From Chitinophaga dinghuensis (lineage in GTDB: Bacteria; Bacteroidota; Bacteroidia; Chitinophagales; Chitinophagaceae): a stretch of DNA of 64,000 nucleotides. Positions 1 through 8,356 of the stretch are shown piece after piece (the first letter of the stretch is position 1; every line of letters starts with the position of its first letter). The position numbers and the translations under genes are program-made. The stretch covers positions 434,001 to 498,000 of the forward strand of contig NZ_QLMA01000002.1 in the NCBI RefSeq assembly GCF_003259435.1. Reading direction: 5' to 3'. The notes below the pieces were generated by a model. That model ran no database searches, was not told the DNA's origin, and saw only the letters and a list, made by a program, of their open reading frames with translations.

Positions 1-1
1 T

Positions 2-2431
2 GAGCAGTTCCGTCAGTGGATGATTCAGCTCGGTATTCCGGTGGCTCCTGCCAGAACAGCTAACTCTTTCCTGGAAGGTAAAGAATTTGCACAGGAGATC
101 GGATTTCCACTGGTAATCCGTCCTTCCTTCACTTTGGGAGGTACTGGTGGCGGTTTCGTTCACAGTAAAGAAGATCTCGATGAAGCACTGGACCGCGGTC
201 TGAAAGCTTCTCCAATCCATGAAGTACTGGTTGAGAAAGCCGTACTTGGTTGGAAAGAGTATGAACTGGAACTGCTGCGCGACAAGAACAACAACGTTGT
301 TATCATCTGTACCGTAGAGAACCTGGACCCAATGGGTATTCACACAGGCGATTCTATTACGGTTGCGCCTGCTATGACCTTGAGCGATACCGCTTTCCAG
401 GACATGCGTAACAAAGCGATGATGATGATGCGTGACCTCGGTAATTTTGCCGGTGGTTGTAACGTTCAGTTCTCCCTGAATCCTGAAAATGAGGAGCTGA
501 TTGCGATCGAAATCAACCCTCGCGTAAGCCGTTCCTCTGCACTCGCTTCTAAAGCTACCGGTTATCCGATTGCTAAAATAGCGGCGAAACTCGCTATCGG
601 CTATACCCTGGATGAACTGGAAAATCAGATCACACAAACTACTTCTGCATTCTTCGAACCAGCGCTGGACTACGTGATCGTAAAAATGCCTCGTTGGAAC
701 TTCGATAAATTTAAAGGTGCAGATGACACCCTCGGCTTACAGATGAAATCAGTAGGTGAGGTAATGTCTATCGGCCGTACTTTCCCTGAAGCCCTGCAGA
801 AGGCTTGCCAGAGCCTGGAGAACGATGCACTCGGTCTCGGTTACTATGGTAAATCCATGCTTAAAGGCGAACAACTGCTGGAAAAACTGAAACGTCCAAC
901 CTGGGATCGTATTTTCCGTATTAAGGATGCGCTCATGGAAGGTGTTTCTGTTAAACATATTCATCAGCAAACTTATATTGATCGTTGGTTCCTTCACCAG
1001 ATCAACGATATCGTAAGCCTGGAAAAACAACTCATGGAACATGACCTGGAAAGCGTTCCAGTAGACATGCTCCGCGATGCGAAGAAAATGGGCTTCTCCG
1101 ATAAACAGCTGGCTATCCTCTTCGGTAACTGCGAGGAAGAAGAAGTATACGAAAAACGTAAAGGAAATGGTATCACCCGTACCTATAAAATGGTAGATAC
1201 CTGTGCGGCTGAATTTGAAGCTAAGACGCCTTACTTCTATTCAACTTTCGATTCCGAAAATGAAAGTAAGGTTACAGATAAAAAGAAAATCATTGTACTG
1301 GGCTCCGGTCCTAACAGAATCGGTCAGGGTATCGAATTCGACTACTGTTGCACACACGGTCTGCAGGCGATCCAGGATTGCGGTTACGAAGCAATCATGG
1401 TAAACTGTAACCCTGAGACAGTATCTACCGATTTCGACATGGCAGATAAACTGTACTTCGAACCAGTATTCTGGGAGCATCTCTGGGAAATCATCGAACT
1501 GGAAAAACCAGAAGGGGTGATCGTTCAGCTGGGTGGCCAGACAGCATTGAAACTGGCTAAACGCCTGGAAGAAAAAGGTATTAAGATCATCGGTACTTCC
1601 TTCGATAACATGGATATCGCTGAAGATCGTGGCCGTTTCTCCGATATGCTGAAAGACCTGAGCATTCCTTATCCGAAATATGGTACTGCTTACAATACTG
1701 ACGACGCGATTGAAGTAGCGAAAGAAGTAGGTTATCCTGTACTGGTACGCCCATCTTATGTATTGGGTGGTCAGCGTATGCGTATCGTGATCAACGAGGA
1801 AGAACTGGAAGAATCAGTACTCAGCCTGTTAAGACACCTGCCAGGTAACAAAATCCTGATCGACCACTTCCTGGATCGTTGTCAGGAGGCTGAAATCGAC
1901 GGTATCTTCGATGGCGAGCAATTCCATGTAATGGGTGTGATGGAACACATTGAGCCTGCAGGTATCCACAGTGGCGATAGCCATGCGTTACTGCCAGCGT
2001 TCAACCTCACTCCAATTGAAGTAACCACGATGGAGTACTACGCTGAGAAAATTGCTCGTGCACTGAATATCCGCGGTCTGATCAACATCCAGTTCGCCAT
2101 TAAAAACGGACAGGTTTATGTGATCGAAGCCAACCCTCGTGCTTCCCGTACCACTCCGTTCATCGCTAAAGCATACCAGGTTCCTTACCTGAACATTGCT
2201 ACCAAAGTGATGATTGGCGCTAAGAAACTTTCTGACTTCACGATTGAGAAAAAACTCACCGGATTTGCTATTAAGGAGCCAGTATTCTCCTTCAACAAAT
2301 TCCCAGGTGTGAATAAAGAACTCGGTCCTGAAATGAAATCTACAGGAGAAGCAATCCGCTTCATCAAAGACCTGCGTGATCCTTACTTCAGACAGCTGTA
2401 CAAAGAAAAGAGCATGTACCTGAGTAAATAA
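2..2431 (+). CDS. carB: Carbamoyl-phosphate synthase large subunit, 5'-truncated
   Basis: The gene enters from the left edge and is open from base 2, giving 809 visible residues. CarB makes carbamoyl phosphate from bicarbonate, ammonia passed on by CarA, and two ATP, feeding pyrimidine and arginine synthesis in the cytoplasm. Visible parts are most of the first ATP-grasp unit (GGTGGG near residue 40, the EINPR metal-binding stretch near 170) and the whole second unit, which opens with GSGPNRIGQG and repeats the layout with VIEANPRASR. The protein stops about 20 residues after EMKSTGEA, so the MGS-like allosteric domain that ends E. coli CarB is absent; from memory this short form is usual in Bacteroidota. 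A terminator follows at once, so carB is the last gene of its transcript. About 130 N-terminal residues lie outside the window. Confidence 0.97.
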   Translation, partial: EQFRQWMIQLGIPVAPARTANSFLEGKEFAQEIGFPLVIRPSFTLGGTGGGFVHSKEDLDEALDRGLKASPIHEVLVEKAVLGWKEYELELLRDKNNNVVIICTVENLDPMGIHTGDSITVAPAMTLSDTAFQDMRNKAMMMMRDLGNFAGGCNVQFSLNPENEELIAIEINPRVSRSSALASKATGYPIAKIAAKLAIGYTLDELENQITQTTSAFFEPALDYVIVKMPRWNFDKFKGADDTLGLQMKSVGEVMSIGRTFPEALQKACQSLENDALGLGYYGKSMLKGEQLLEKLKRPTWDRIFRIKDALMEGVSVKHIHQQTYIDRWFLHQINDIVSLEKQLMEHDLESVPVDMLRDAKKMGFSDKQLAILFGNCEEEEVYEKRKGNGITRTYKMVDTCAAEFEAKTPYFYSTFDSENESKVTDKKKIIVLGSGPNRIGQGIEFDYCCTHGLQAIQDCGYEAIMVNCNPETVSTDFDMADKLYFEPVFWEHLWEIIELEKPEGVIVQLGGQTALKLAKRLEEKGIKIIGTSFDNMDIAEDRGRFSDMLKDLSIPYPKYGTAYNTDDAIEVAKEVGYPVLVRPSYVLGGQRMRIVINEEELEESVLSLLRHLPGNKILIDHFLDRCQEAEIDGIFDGEQFHVMGVMEHIEPAGIHSGDSHALLPAFNLTPIEVTTMEYYAEKIARALNIRGLINIQFAIKNGQVYVIEANPRASRTTPFIAKAYQVPYLNIATKVMIGAKKLSDFTIEKKLTGFAIKEPVFSFNKFPGVNKELGPEMKSTGEAIRFIKDLRDPYFRQLYKEKSMYLSK

Positions 2432-2460
2432 GTTACAAAAGCTTTAATAATACAAGGAAA

Positions 2461-2487
2461 GCCTCCGCAGCAGCGGGGGCTTTTTTT
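2461..2487 (+). terminator. Intrinsic terminator of carB
   Basis: Arms GCCTCCGC (2461-2468) and GCGGGGGC (2473-2480) pair over 8 bp with one G-T wobble and a 4-nt loop, followed directly by seven T. It lies 30 nt after the carB stop. Confidence 0.9.
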
Positions 2488-3063
2488 ATGGCTGTAATAG
2501 CAGCCCATGGCGGATCTTGGACGATACTGAGATGAAAAGTGCTAGGGCAATTTCATTAAGCATGCTCAATTTCTTTCTGTTTTCCCAATGGCGCCAGTGG
2601 CATCCAAGAGAAAAGAAAAAAGGCGAAAGTCTTGACCACCGCAGGTCGCCAAGACTTTCGCCACTATATCATCAATTGAAAATTCGTGTAAAAAAATAGA
2701 GCCTGATAAAAATCAGGCTCCTTCTTTTCCCTCAAAATAACCATTAAAGACACGACTATTGAATCTTGATACGATACAAATAGCGTGACCGGTAATGCAT
2801 TTTACAAATAATATTATATTTAAAGAAGATGTTAACTAATCAATAACAGATGAGTAAATTATTAATATTAAATATATTGAGTTATAATAATTTATAAAAA
2901 CTTTAATCTGGGACAATTTCTGCGATAATACCGCAGTCGACCGGAAATTTCCTAGTGACCATATATTTATATGCCCCCCCAAAAATAGCTGTTTTATTAA
3001 CATTTGCTAAAGGAATTGGATACTTCGGAGTACTAACTTTAATACATAAAGTGTTAACCCGTT
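2488..3063. other. Non-coding region between carB and comEC with two further hairpins
   Basis: About 580 bases without a convincing gene. Two inverted repeats stand out. One has 12-bp perfect arms at 2622-2633 and 2651-2662 around a 17-nt loop and no T run. The other has arms GAGCCTGAT (2699-2707) and ATCAGGCTC (2712-2720) with an AAAA loop, followed by CTTCTTTTC, and resembles a second terminator. The rest is AT-rich, with a run of seven C at 2974-2980, and presumably holds the comEC promoter, which I could not place. A 60-codon open frame here covers both hairpins and resembles nothing. Confidence 0.6.
2699..2728 (+). terminator. Terminator-like hairpin
   Basis: A 9-bp perfect stem (2699-2707 with 2712-2720) and a 4-nt A loop, followed by a T-rich stretch broken by C. 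It could be a backup terminator for carB or the end of a short RNA starting in this gap. Confidence 0.55.
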
Positions 3064-4983
3064 ATGTTATTTGAATCCTCTTTATCAAGTTTGGATACAA
3101 AGGGGCGTATGCCTTTTGTGCGCCTGGTCATCCCGTTAATGATGGGTATAATCGCCCAATTTTATCTTGATTTCTCCGTATATACGTTTGGGTTATTGCC
3201 GCTGATAACCTTGTTGAGCTTGATTTTTCGCTGGCTGCCGCCGGCACGCAAGTATGCCTGGCGTCATTGGTTGCACGTAATTGTACATGTACAATTGTTT
3301 TTCGTAGGGGCCATCATGTTATACTGTCATGATTTGCGGTATCATCCGTTGTCTTACCAAAAGAGTTATGTTACGGGAGATGACATCCTGCTTAGGCTGG
3401 AAGGGCCGCCGGAAGAGAAGCCCCGGAGCATCAGCCAGACAGCCACTGTATTGGGATTGAGCCATGAGGGAAGTTGGAAACCAGCCACAGGGAAGTTACT
3501 GGTATATGCAGAGAAGCAGTTGAAAGACAGCTTGCAATGGGGAGATGATATATTGGTGAGGGCTACGCCATCGCCTATACGTAATGGGCCGGGCGGCTTT
3601 GATTACCGGCAGTATTGTGCTATGCAGGGGATCTCCGGGCAATTGTTTTTGCGCCGGGGAGACAGCCAGCTCTTTCGACGGAACGGTCCCTCATGGTTGG
3701 AGTACGGGTTATATAACGGACTGCACTTCTGTACGGAAACCTTTCAGAAATATATAGGAGCGCCTGAAGCAGGCATGGCCTCCGCCTTGCTGGTAGGGTT
3801 CCGACAGGGCCTGGATAAAGAAATTGTCCAGGATTACAGTAATACCGGTATCATACATGTAATAGCCATCTCCGGTATGCACCTGGCTTTGCTGTACAGC
3901 AGCCTGTTATTATTGCTCTCCTGGCTGCCCGCCAATAGGGCCGGAAATTGGGCCAAGGCACTGATAGTATTGCTCTTTCTCTGGGGATTTACATTGCTGA
4001 CCGGAGCGAGTGCCTCTGTTCTTCGTGCAGCCGTTATGTTTAGTGGTACCACTATCGGGCGTTTTATACTTGTGCGACAAAGTAACATCTTTAATACCCT
4101 GGCGGCTTCCGCTTTTCTGCTGCTATGCTATAATCCCTACCTGGTGATGGATGTGGGTTTCCAGCTGTCGTACCTCGCTGTAATGAGCATACTTTTATTT
4201 TATACCCGCATTTATGCCAGCCTGAAATGCCGTAAGAAATGGCTGGACCATCTCTGGCAGATGGTGGCGCTAACGCTTGCTGCGCAGATATTGACAACGC
4301 CTGTTTGTCTGTATCTATTCCATCAGTTTCCAACCTGGTTTCTGCCCGCTAATCTACTGGCAGTACCACTTTCTACCGTAGTGATCTACCTGTCTATTTT
4401 ACTTTTGGCCATATCCCCGTTTCACTGGGTCGCACATGCTATAGGGATATTGGTAAAATGGCTGATAGTGGCGATGGATGCAAGTGTACGTTTTATCGGA
4501 CATTGGCCCGGCGCCCTTATAAAAGGGATTAGTTGCCATATTCCCTCCGTTTTACTGATTTATGCCGCTATTGGCTGCTGGGTGATATATCGGCAGCAGG
4601 AGTTGAGATCTGCCCGGGAATGGGCTGTTTATTGCTGTTGTGGGGCAATGGCAGCGGGAATACTGGCAGTCTTCCTGCAGCCGCCACCGCAAGACTACCG
4701 CTACAACCGTTATATTCTCCATAAAGGCCGAAAAATAGTGGTCATAGATTCCGCCCTGGGAACCTGCATACCTGATAAAAAGTTCAAGGTCGATTATATT
4801 TTACTGACGAGAAATCCACATACAGATGTTCGGCGGATACTGGCTTTCTACCGATTTGACACCCTTGTAATAGGGGCCGGAAATGCTCCGCGGCGGATTG
4901 AGCAGTGGAAAAGTGAATGTGACGACTTAACTTTGCGCTTCATTTCGGTTCCAGACCAGGGAGCCTATGTTATTAATTTCTAA
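3064..4983 (+). CDS. comEC: ComEC/Rec2-family DNA uptake channel protein
   Basis: A 639-residue integral membrane protein of the ComEC/Rec2 family, which carries transforming single-stranded DNA across the inner membrane. The N-terminus has several hydrophobic helices (about residues 20-85), then a soluble DUF4131-type stretch (about 90-215) containing GPGGFDYRQYCAMQGISGQ. The competence domain starts near 229 with GMASALLVGFRQGL and IIHVIAISGMHLALL, both family hallmarks, and runs through many helices to about 530. Only about 80 residues follow the last helix, too few for the full metallo-beta-lactamase domain of Bacillus ComEC, so that part is reduced. The stop is 12 nt before purH, so the two are probably one transcript; the pairing makes no functional sense and may just be inherited order. 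Confidence 0.9.
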   Translation: MLFESSLSSLDTKGRMPFVRLVIPLMMGIIAQFYLDFSVYTFGLLPLITLLSLIFRWLPPARKYAWRHWLHVIVHVQLFFVGAIMLYCHDLRYHPLSYQKSYVTGDDILLRLEGPPEEKPRSISQTATVLGLSHEGSWKPATGKLLVYAEKQLKDSLQWGDDILVRATPSPIRNGPGGFDYRQYCAMQGISGQLFLRRGDSQLFRRNGPSWLEYGLYNGLHFCTETFQKYIGAPEAGMASALLVGFRQGLDKEIVQDYSNTGIIHVIAISGMHLALLYSSLLLLLSWLPANRAGNWAKALIVLLFLWGFTLLTGASASVLRAAVMFSGTTIGRFILVRQSNIFNTLAASAFLLLCYNPYLVMDVGFQLSYLAVMSILLFYTRIYASLKCRKKWLDHLWQMVALTLAAQILTTPVCLYLFHQFPTWFLPANLLAVPLSTVVIYLSILLLAISPFHWVAHAIGILVKWLIVAMDASVRFIGHWPGALIKGISCHIPSVLLIYAAIGCWVIYRQQELRSAREWAVYCCCGAMAAGILAVFLQPPPQDYRYNRYILHKGRKIVVIDSALGTCIPDKKFKVDYILLTRNPHTDVRRILAFYRFDTLVIGAGNAPRRIEQWKSECDDLTLRFISVPDQGAYVINF

Positions 4984-4995
4984 TGTTTTCCATTC

Positions 4996-6510
4996 ATGCA
5001 AAAGCAAATTAAATCAGCTCTGATCTCCGTTTTCTATAAAGATAACCTGGAGAACATTGTAAAAAAATTGGGTGAACAAGGTGTAACTATTTATTCTACA
5101 GGTGGAACCCAAAAATTCATTGAAGACCAGGGCGTAAAATGTGTAGCGGTTGAAGACCTCACTGCTTACCCTTCCATCCTCGGTGGTCGCGTTAAAACAC
5201 TGCACCCTAAAGTGTTTGGCGGTATCCTGGCTCGCCGGGAAAACCCACAGGACCTGGAACAGCTGAAACAGTATGAAATTCCTGAAATCGACCTGGTGAT
5301 CGTGGATCTGTATCCTTTCGAAGAAACAGTGAAAAATACCAGCGAAGAACAGACTATCATTGAAAAAATTGACATAGGTGGCGTATCTCTCATCCGCGCT
5401 GCTGGTAAGAATTTTAAAGATGTTGTAATCGTTGCCAGCAAAGACCAGTACGCTGATCTGGAAAAAGTGCTGACCGACAACAACGGCGCTACCTCCGTAG
5501 AAGACCGCAGAAAATTTGCCGCTAAAGCATTTGAAGTATGCGCTAACTACGATGTAGCCATCTCCCAGTATTTCCTCAACAACGAACCAGGCGACTACTT
5601 CCAGGTATCTGTGAAAGAAGGCCAGGTAAACCGTTATGGTGAAAACCCTCACCAACGCGGCGTTTTCTATGGAGATCTGAACGAAATGTTCAACAAACTC
5701 CATGGAAAAGAACTGTCTTTCAACAACCTGGTAGACGTAGACGCTGCTTGCCAGCTGATCCAGGAATTTGCTGAAACGACCTTCGCTGTTATCAAACATA
5801 CCAACGTTTGCGGTATCGCTTCCCGTCCAACCCTGGCTGCTGCCTGGGAAGCCGCACTGGCTGGCGATAAGGAAAGCGCTTTCGGTGGCGTACTGGTTTG
5901 CAACAAAACCGTAGACGCACAAACAGCTGCTTCCATCAACGAAATTTTCTTCGAAATACTGATTGCTCCGGGCTTTGACGCAGATGCACTGACCCTGCTC
6001 CAAACAAAGAAGAACCGCATTCTCCTGGAACAAAAACAACCAGTGAAGAGCAAATATGCTTTCAAAAACGTATTAAACGGCGTACTTCTGCAAGATGCTG
6101 ACAACGGTAACTACAAAGAATGGAATGATGTAGGCGCCCGTCCGGCAAATGCTGCTGAAAGAGCAGATCTGGAATTCGCTAATATTGTCTGCAAACACCT
6201 GAAATCCAACGCTATCGCACTGGTAAAAGATAAACAACTGGTAGGTAAAGGTTGTGGCCAGACTTCCCGCATCGATGCGCTCCGTCATGCTATTGAGAAA
6301 TCCGCTCAGTTCAACTTCGACCTGAAAGGCGCTGTGATGGCTTCGGATGCATTCTTCCCATTCAATGATTGCGTAAGCATCGCACATGAAGCAGGTATCA
6401 CCGCTGTGATTCAGCCTGGTGGCTCTGTTCGTGATAACGACTCCGTTGAGTTTACCAAAGCGAACAACATGGTGATGGTAATGACCGGTATGCGTCACTT
6501 CAGACACTAA
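4996..6510 (+). CDS. purH: Bifunctional AICAR transformylase / IMP cyclohydrolase
   Basis: PurH carries out the last two steps of de novo purine synthesis: formylation of AICAR by 10-formyl-THF, then ring closure to IMP. The 504-residue length is typical. The N-terminal MGS-like cyclohydrolase domain (about 1-145) has YSTGGTQKFI, PSILGGRVKTLHPK and VIVDLYPFEETV. The transformylase domain follows, with the catalytic Lys-His pair in VIKHTNVCG near residue 265 (usually IKHTNPCG), ESAFGGV and the C-terminal ending TGMRHFRH. The ATG at 4996 begins the conserved N-terminus. It sits 12 nt after comEC and ends at a clear terminator. Confidence 0.97.
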   Translation: MQKQIKSALISVFYKDNLENIVKKLGEQGVTIYSTGGTQKFIEDQGVKCVAVEDLTAYPSILGGRVKTLHPKVFGGILARRENPQDLEQLKQYEIPEIDLVIVDLYPFEETVKNTSEEQTIIEKIDIGGVSLIRAAGKNFKDVVIVASKDQYADLEKVLTDNNGATSVEDRRKFAAKAFEVCANYDVAISQYFLNNEPGDYFQVSVKEGQVNRYGENPHQRGVFYGDLNEMFNKLHGKELSFNNLVDVDAACQLIQEFAETTFAVIKHTNVCGIASRPTLAAAWEAALAGDKESAFGGVLVCNKTVDAQTAASINEIFFEILIAPGFDADALTLLQTKKNRILLEQKQPVKSKYAFKNVLNGVLLQDADNGNYKEWNDVGARPANAAERADLEFANIVCKHLKSNAIALVKDKQLVGKGCGQTSRIDALRHAIEKSAQFNFDLKGAVMASDAFFPFNDCVSIAHEAGITAVIQPGGSVRDNDSVEFTKANNMVMVMTGMRHFRH

Positions 6511-6536
6511 GCAGTAGCATCATAAATTATCACTAA

Positions 6537-6575
6537 GCATCCCGTTCTCCACTTAAAGGACGGGATGCTTTTTTT
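6537..6575 (+). terminator. Intrinsic terminator of comEC-purH
   Basis: Arms GCATCCCGT (6537-6545) and ACGGGATGC (6560-6568) form a 9-bp perfect stem with a 14-nt loop, followed by seven T. Confidence 0.92.
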
Positions 6576-6681
6576 ATGACCATTAGTCTCTCCCGCATCA
6601 ACTTTTTATCTTATTAGATTTTAATACTATTATTGCCGTCAGAACAGACCGAAGTAGCAATTGTTTTTACATCAAAATATA

Positions 6682-7236
6682 ATGAAAGACGCCACTGACG
6701 CGGATTTGATCCAGGAGTACAAACACTCCGGCAAACTCGAAGTCCTGGCAGCCCTTTACCAGCGTTATATGAACCTGGTATATGGCGTATGTCTGAAATA
6801 TTTTGAGGAAGACGCCAGCAAAGATGCCGTGATGATGATTTTTGAGGAGCTGATTGTGAAGGTGCAACAGCATGACATTCAGAACTTTAAGAGCTGGCTA
6901 CATGTACTGACCCGCAATCACTGCCTGATGAAAATCCGTTCCATGAAGAATAAGGAATCCAGGCAGGTGTCTATTGATGATACCCAACTTATGGAAAACG
7001 GAAATTCCGGGCATCATGAGGGTGAAGTTACGCTGGAAGATAACCTCCAGGCAATGGAAAAGTGTATGGATACCTTGCCGGAAGAGCAGAAACGCAGCGT
7101 AGACTTGTTTTATCTTAAAGAAAAAAGCTATCGGGAAGTGAGCGCACTTACCGGCTATGATATGAATAAAGTGAAAAGCTATATTCAGAACGGGAAGCGC
7201 AATCTAAAAATTTGTATGGAGCAAAATGGCGGATAA
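6682..7236 (+). CDS. ECF-type RNA polymerase sigma factor
   Basis: A 184-residue extracytoplasmic-function sigma factor. The sigma-2 region covers about residues 8-80, with LAALYQRYMNLVYGVCLKYF at its core. The sigma-4 helix-turn-helix covers about 125-178, with LPEEQKRSVDLFYLKEKSY followed by REVSALTGYDMNKVKSYI. I chose the ATG at 6682, which opens MKDATDADLIQEYK; a TTG 21 nt upstream is also in frame but adds residues unlike the family. The end overlaps the next gene by 11 nt, the usual arrangement for a sigma factor and its membrane-bound partner. Phylum relatives commonly sense envelope state or TonB-dependent uptake; the signal here is unknown. Confidence 0.92.
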   Translation: MKDATDADLIQEYKHSGKLEVLAALYQRYMNLVYGVCLKYFEEDASKDAVMMIFEELIVKVQQHDIQNFKSWLHVLTRNHCLMKIRSMKNKESRQVSIDDTQLMENGNSGHHEGEVTLEDNLQAMEKCMDTLPEEQKRSVDLFYLKEKSYREVSALTGYDMNKVKSYIQNGKRNLKICMEQNGG

Positions 7237-8356
7237 AAAACCACATAAGGACCAGCCAGTAAGCCAGGAGCTTATCCGACAGTATCTCGCAGGAGAGCTG
7301 GACGATAAAGCTATGCATGCCCTGGAACGCCAGGCCCTGGATGATCCGTTCCTGGCAGAAGCCCTGGAAGGGTTCGAGTCCTCCATCCCTGATCAGTCCG
7401 CCAATTTAGATGAACTTCATAGCAGACTGGCTACTCGTGTAGCCCCTGAAAAAGGCAAAATAAGGCCATTATACACCCGGATCGCTGCCGCAGCGGCTAT
7501 CCTGTTATTATTGTTTACCGGGGGCTGGTTCCTCCTGAAACAGCCTGTTACGCCTAGTCGTCATCCACAGGTGGCAGGAGTACCGCATATACCCGATACT
7601 GCCGCAGAAAAGGTAACCGAGGACCAGGCAAACGCAACCGTAACAACGCCAGCTCCGGCCGCTGCACAACCAGAGAAACCTTTGATAGCAGCAGCATCTC
7701 CACAAAAAACGAAAAAAGTAGCCGCTGAAAAATCAGTGGTAAGTCGCGAAGCCAGCGCTGAAAAAATGAACGCTGATGCAGCGGAACCTGCAGTGGCATT
7801 TGCTGCTCCTACACCTAAAGTAGCTGCTGTTGCAAAGGAAAACGAGTCCATTGTTGCGGGTAATGTATTATATAAGGCTCCTGTAAACGATATTCAGCTA
7901 CAGAAAAAATACGCAGATACGGCAGATAAACAAGATTTCCTCCAAGGAAGATTAGCAGGCGTGGAAATTAGTGCGAATGCTAAGAAACGTGATAAGGCAT
8001 TAAGCGAAGTGGTGATAACAGGCTACTCTCCTAACAATGCTGCTGATGAAGATGTAGACGTATCAGAAAATAATGCGGGGCCTCAACCCGTAGGTGGCTA
8101 TCCTTCATTCATCAAATACCTGAATGATAAACGGATGGTTACCGATAGCCTGATTGCCGGCAATGTAGTTCGTGTGGCGTTTACGGTGCTTCCTTACGGC
8201 GGACTGGAGAGCTTCCGGATTGTAAAGGGCAAAAATATAGCCGCCAATGAGGCAGCTATAAATATTATTAAGTCCGGACCAGCGTGGCTGCCTGCTAAGA
8301 ATGGTCAGCCCCAGGAGGTAAAAGTGAGAATCGCCTTCCGGATGAAAAAACAATAA
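7226..8356 (+). CDS. Membrane protein, probable anti-sigma partner with TonB-like C-terminus
   Basis: A 376-residue single-pass protein overlapping the ECF sigma gene by 11 nt. The N-terminal 75 residues are cytoplasmic and anti-sigma-like (SQELIRQYLAGELDDKAMHA, DPFLAEALEGFE). One membrane helix follows at about 86-106, then an Ala/Pro/Lys-rich linker to about 215. At about 239-270 come LQGRLAGVEI and ALSEVVITGYS, both normally part of the plug region of SusC/RagA TonB-dependent transporters. The last 60 residues (GLESFRIVKGKNIAANEAA, PAWLPAKNGQP) resemble the C-terminal domain of TonB-type energy transducers. The overlap and topology suggest a regulator that holds the sigma factor and reads the outer membrane through its periplasmic part. 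Function is inferred. Confidence 0.72.
   Translation: MADKKPHKDQPVSQELIRQYLAGELDDKAMHALERQALDDPFLAEALEGFESSIPDQSANLDELHSRLATRVAPEKGKIRPLYTRIAAAAAILLLLFTGGWFLLKQPVTPSRHPQVAGVPHIPDTAAEKVTEDQANATVTTPAPAAAQPEKPLIAAASPQKTKKVAAEKSVVSREASAEKMNADAAEPAVAFAAPTPKVAAVAKENESIVAGNVLYKAPVNDIQLQKKYADTADKQDFLQGRLAGVEISANAKKRDKALSEVVITGYSPNNAADEDVDVSENNAGPQPVGGYPSFIKYLNDKRMVTDSLIAGNVVRVAFTVLPYGGLESFRIVKGKNIAANEAAINIIKSGPAWLPAKNGQPQEVKVRIAFRMKKQ

Noticed and set aside
2517-2699. 60-codon frame after carB
   Set aside because: It covers a 12-bp hairpin and runs into the next one and has no family match.
5014-6039. Long open frame (341 codons) on the minus strand inside purH
   Set aside because: It is the antisense of a certain gene and its predicted protein has no motifs; purH codon usage opens this frame by chance.
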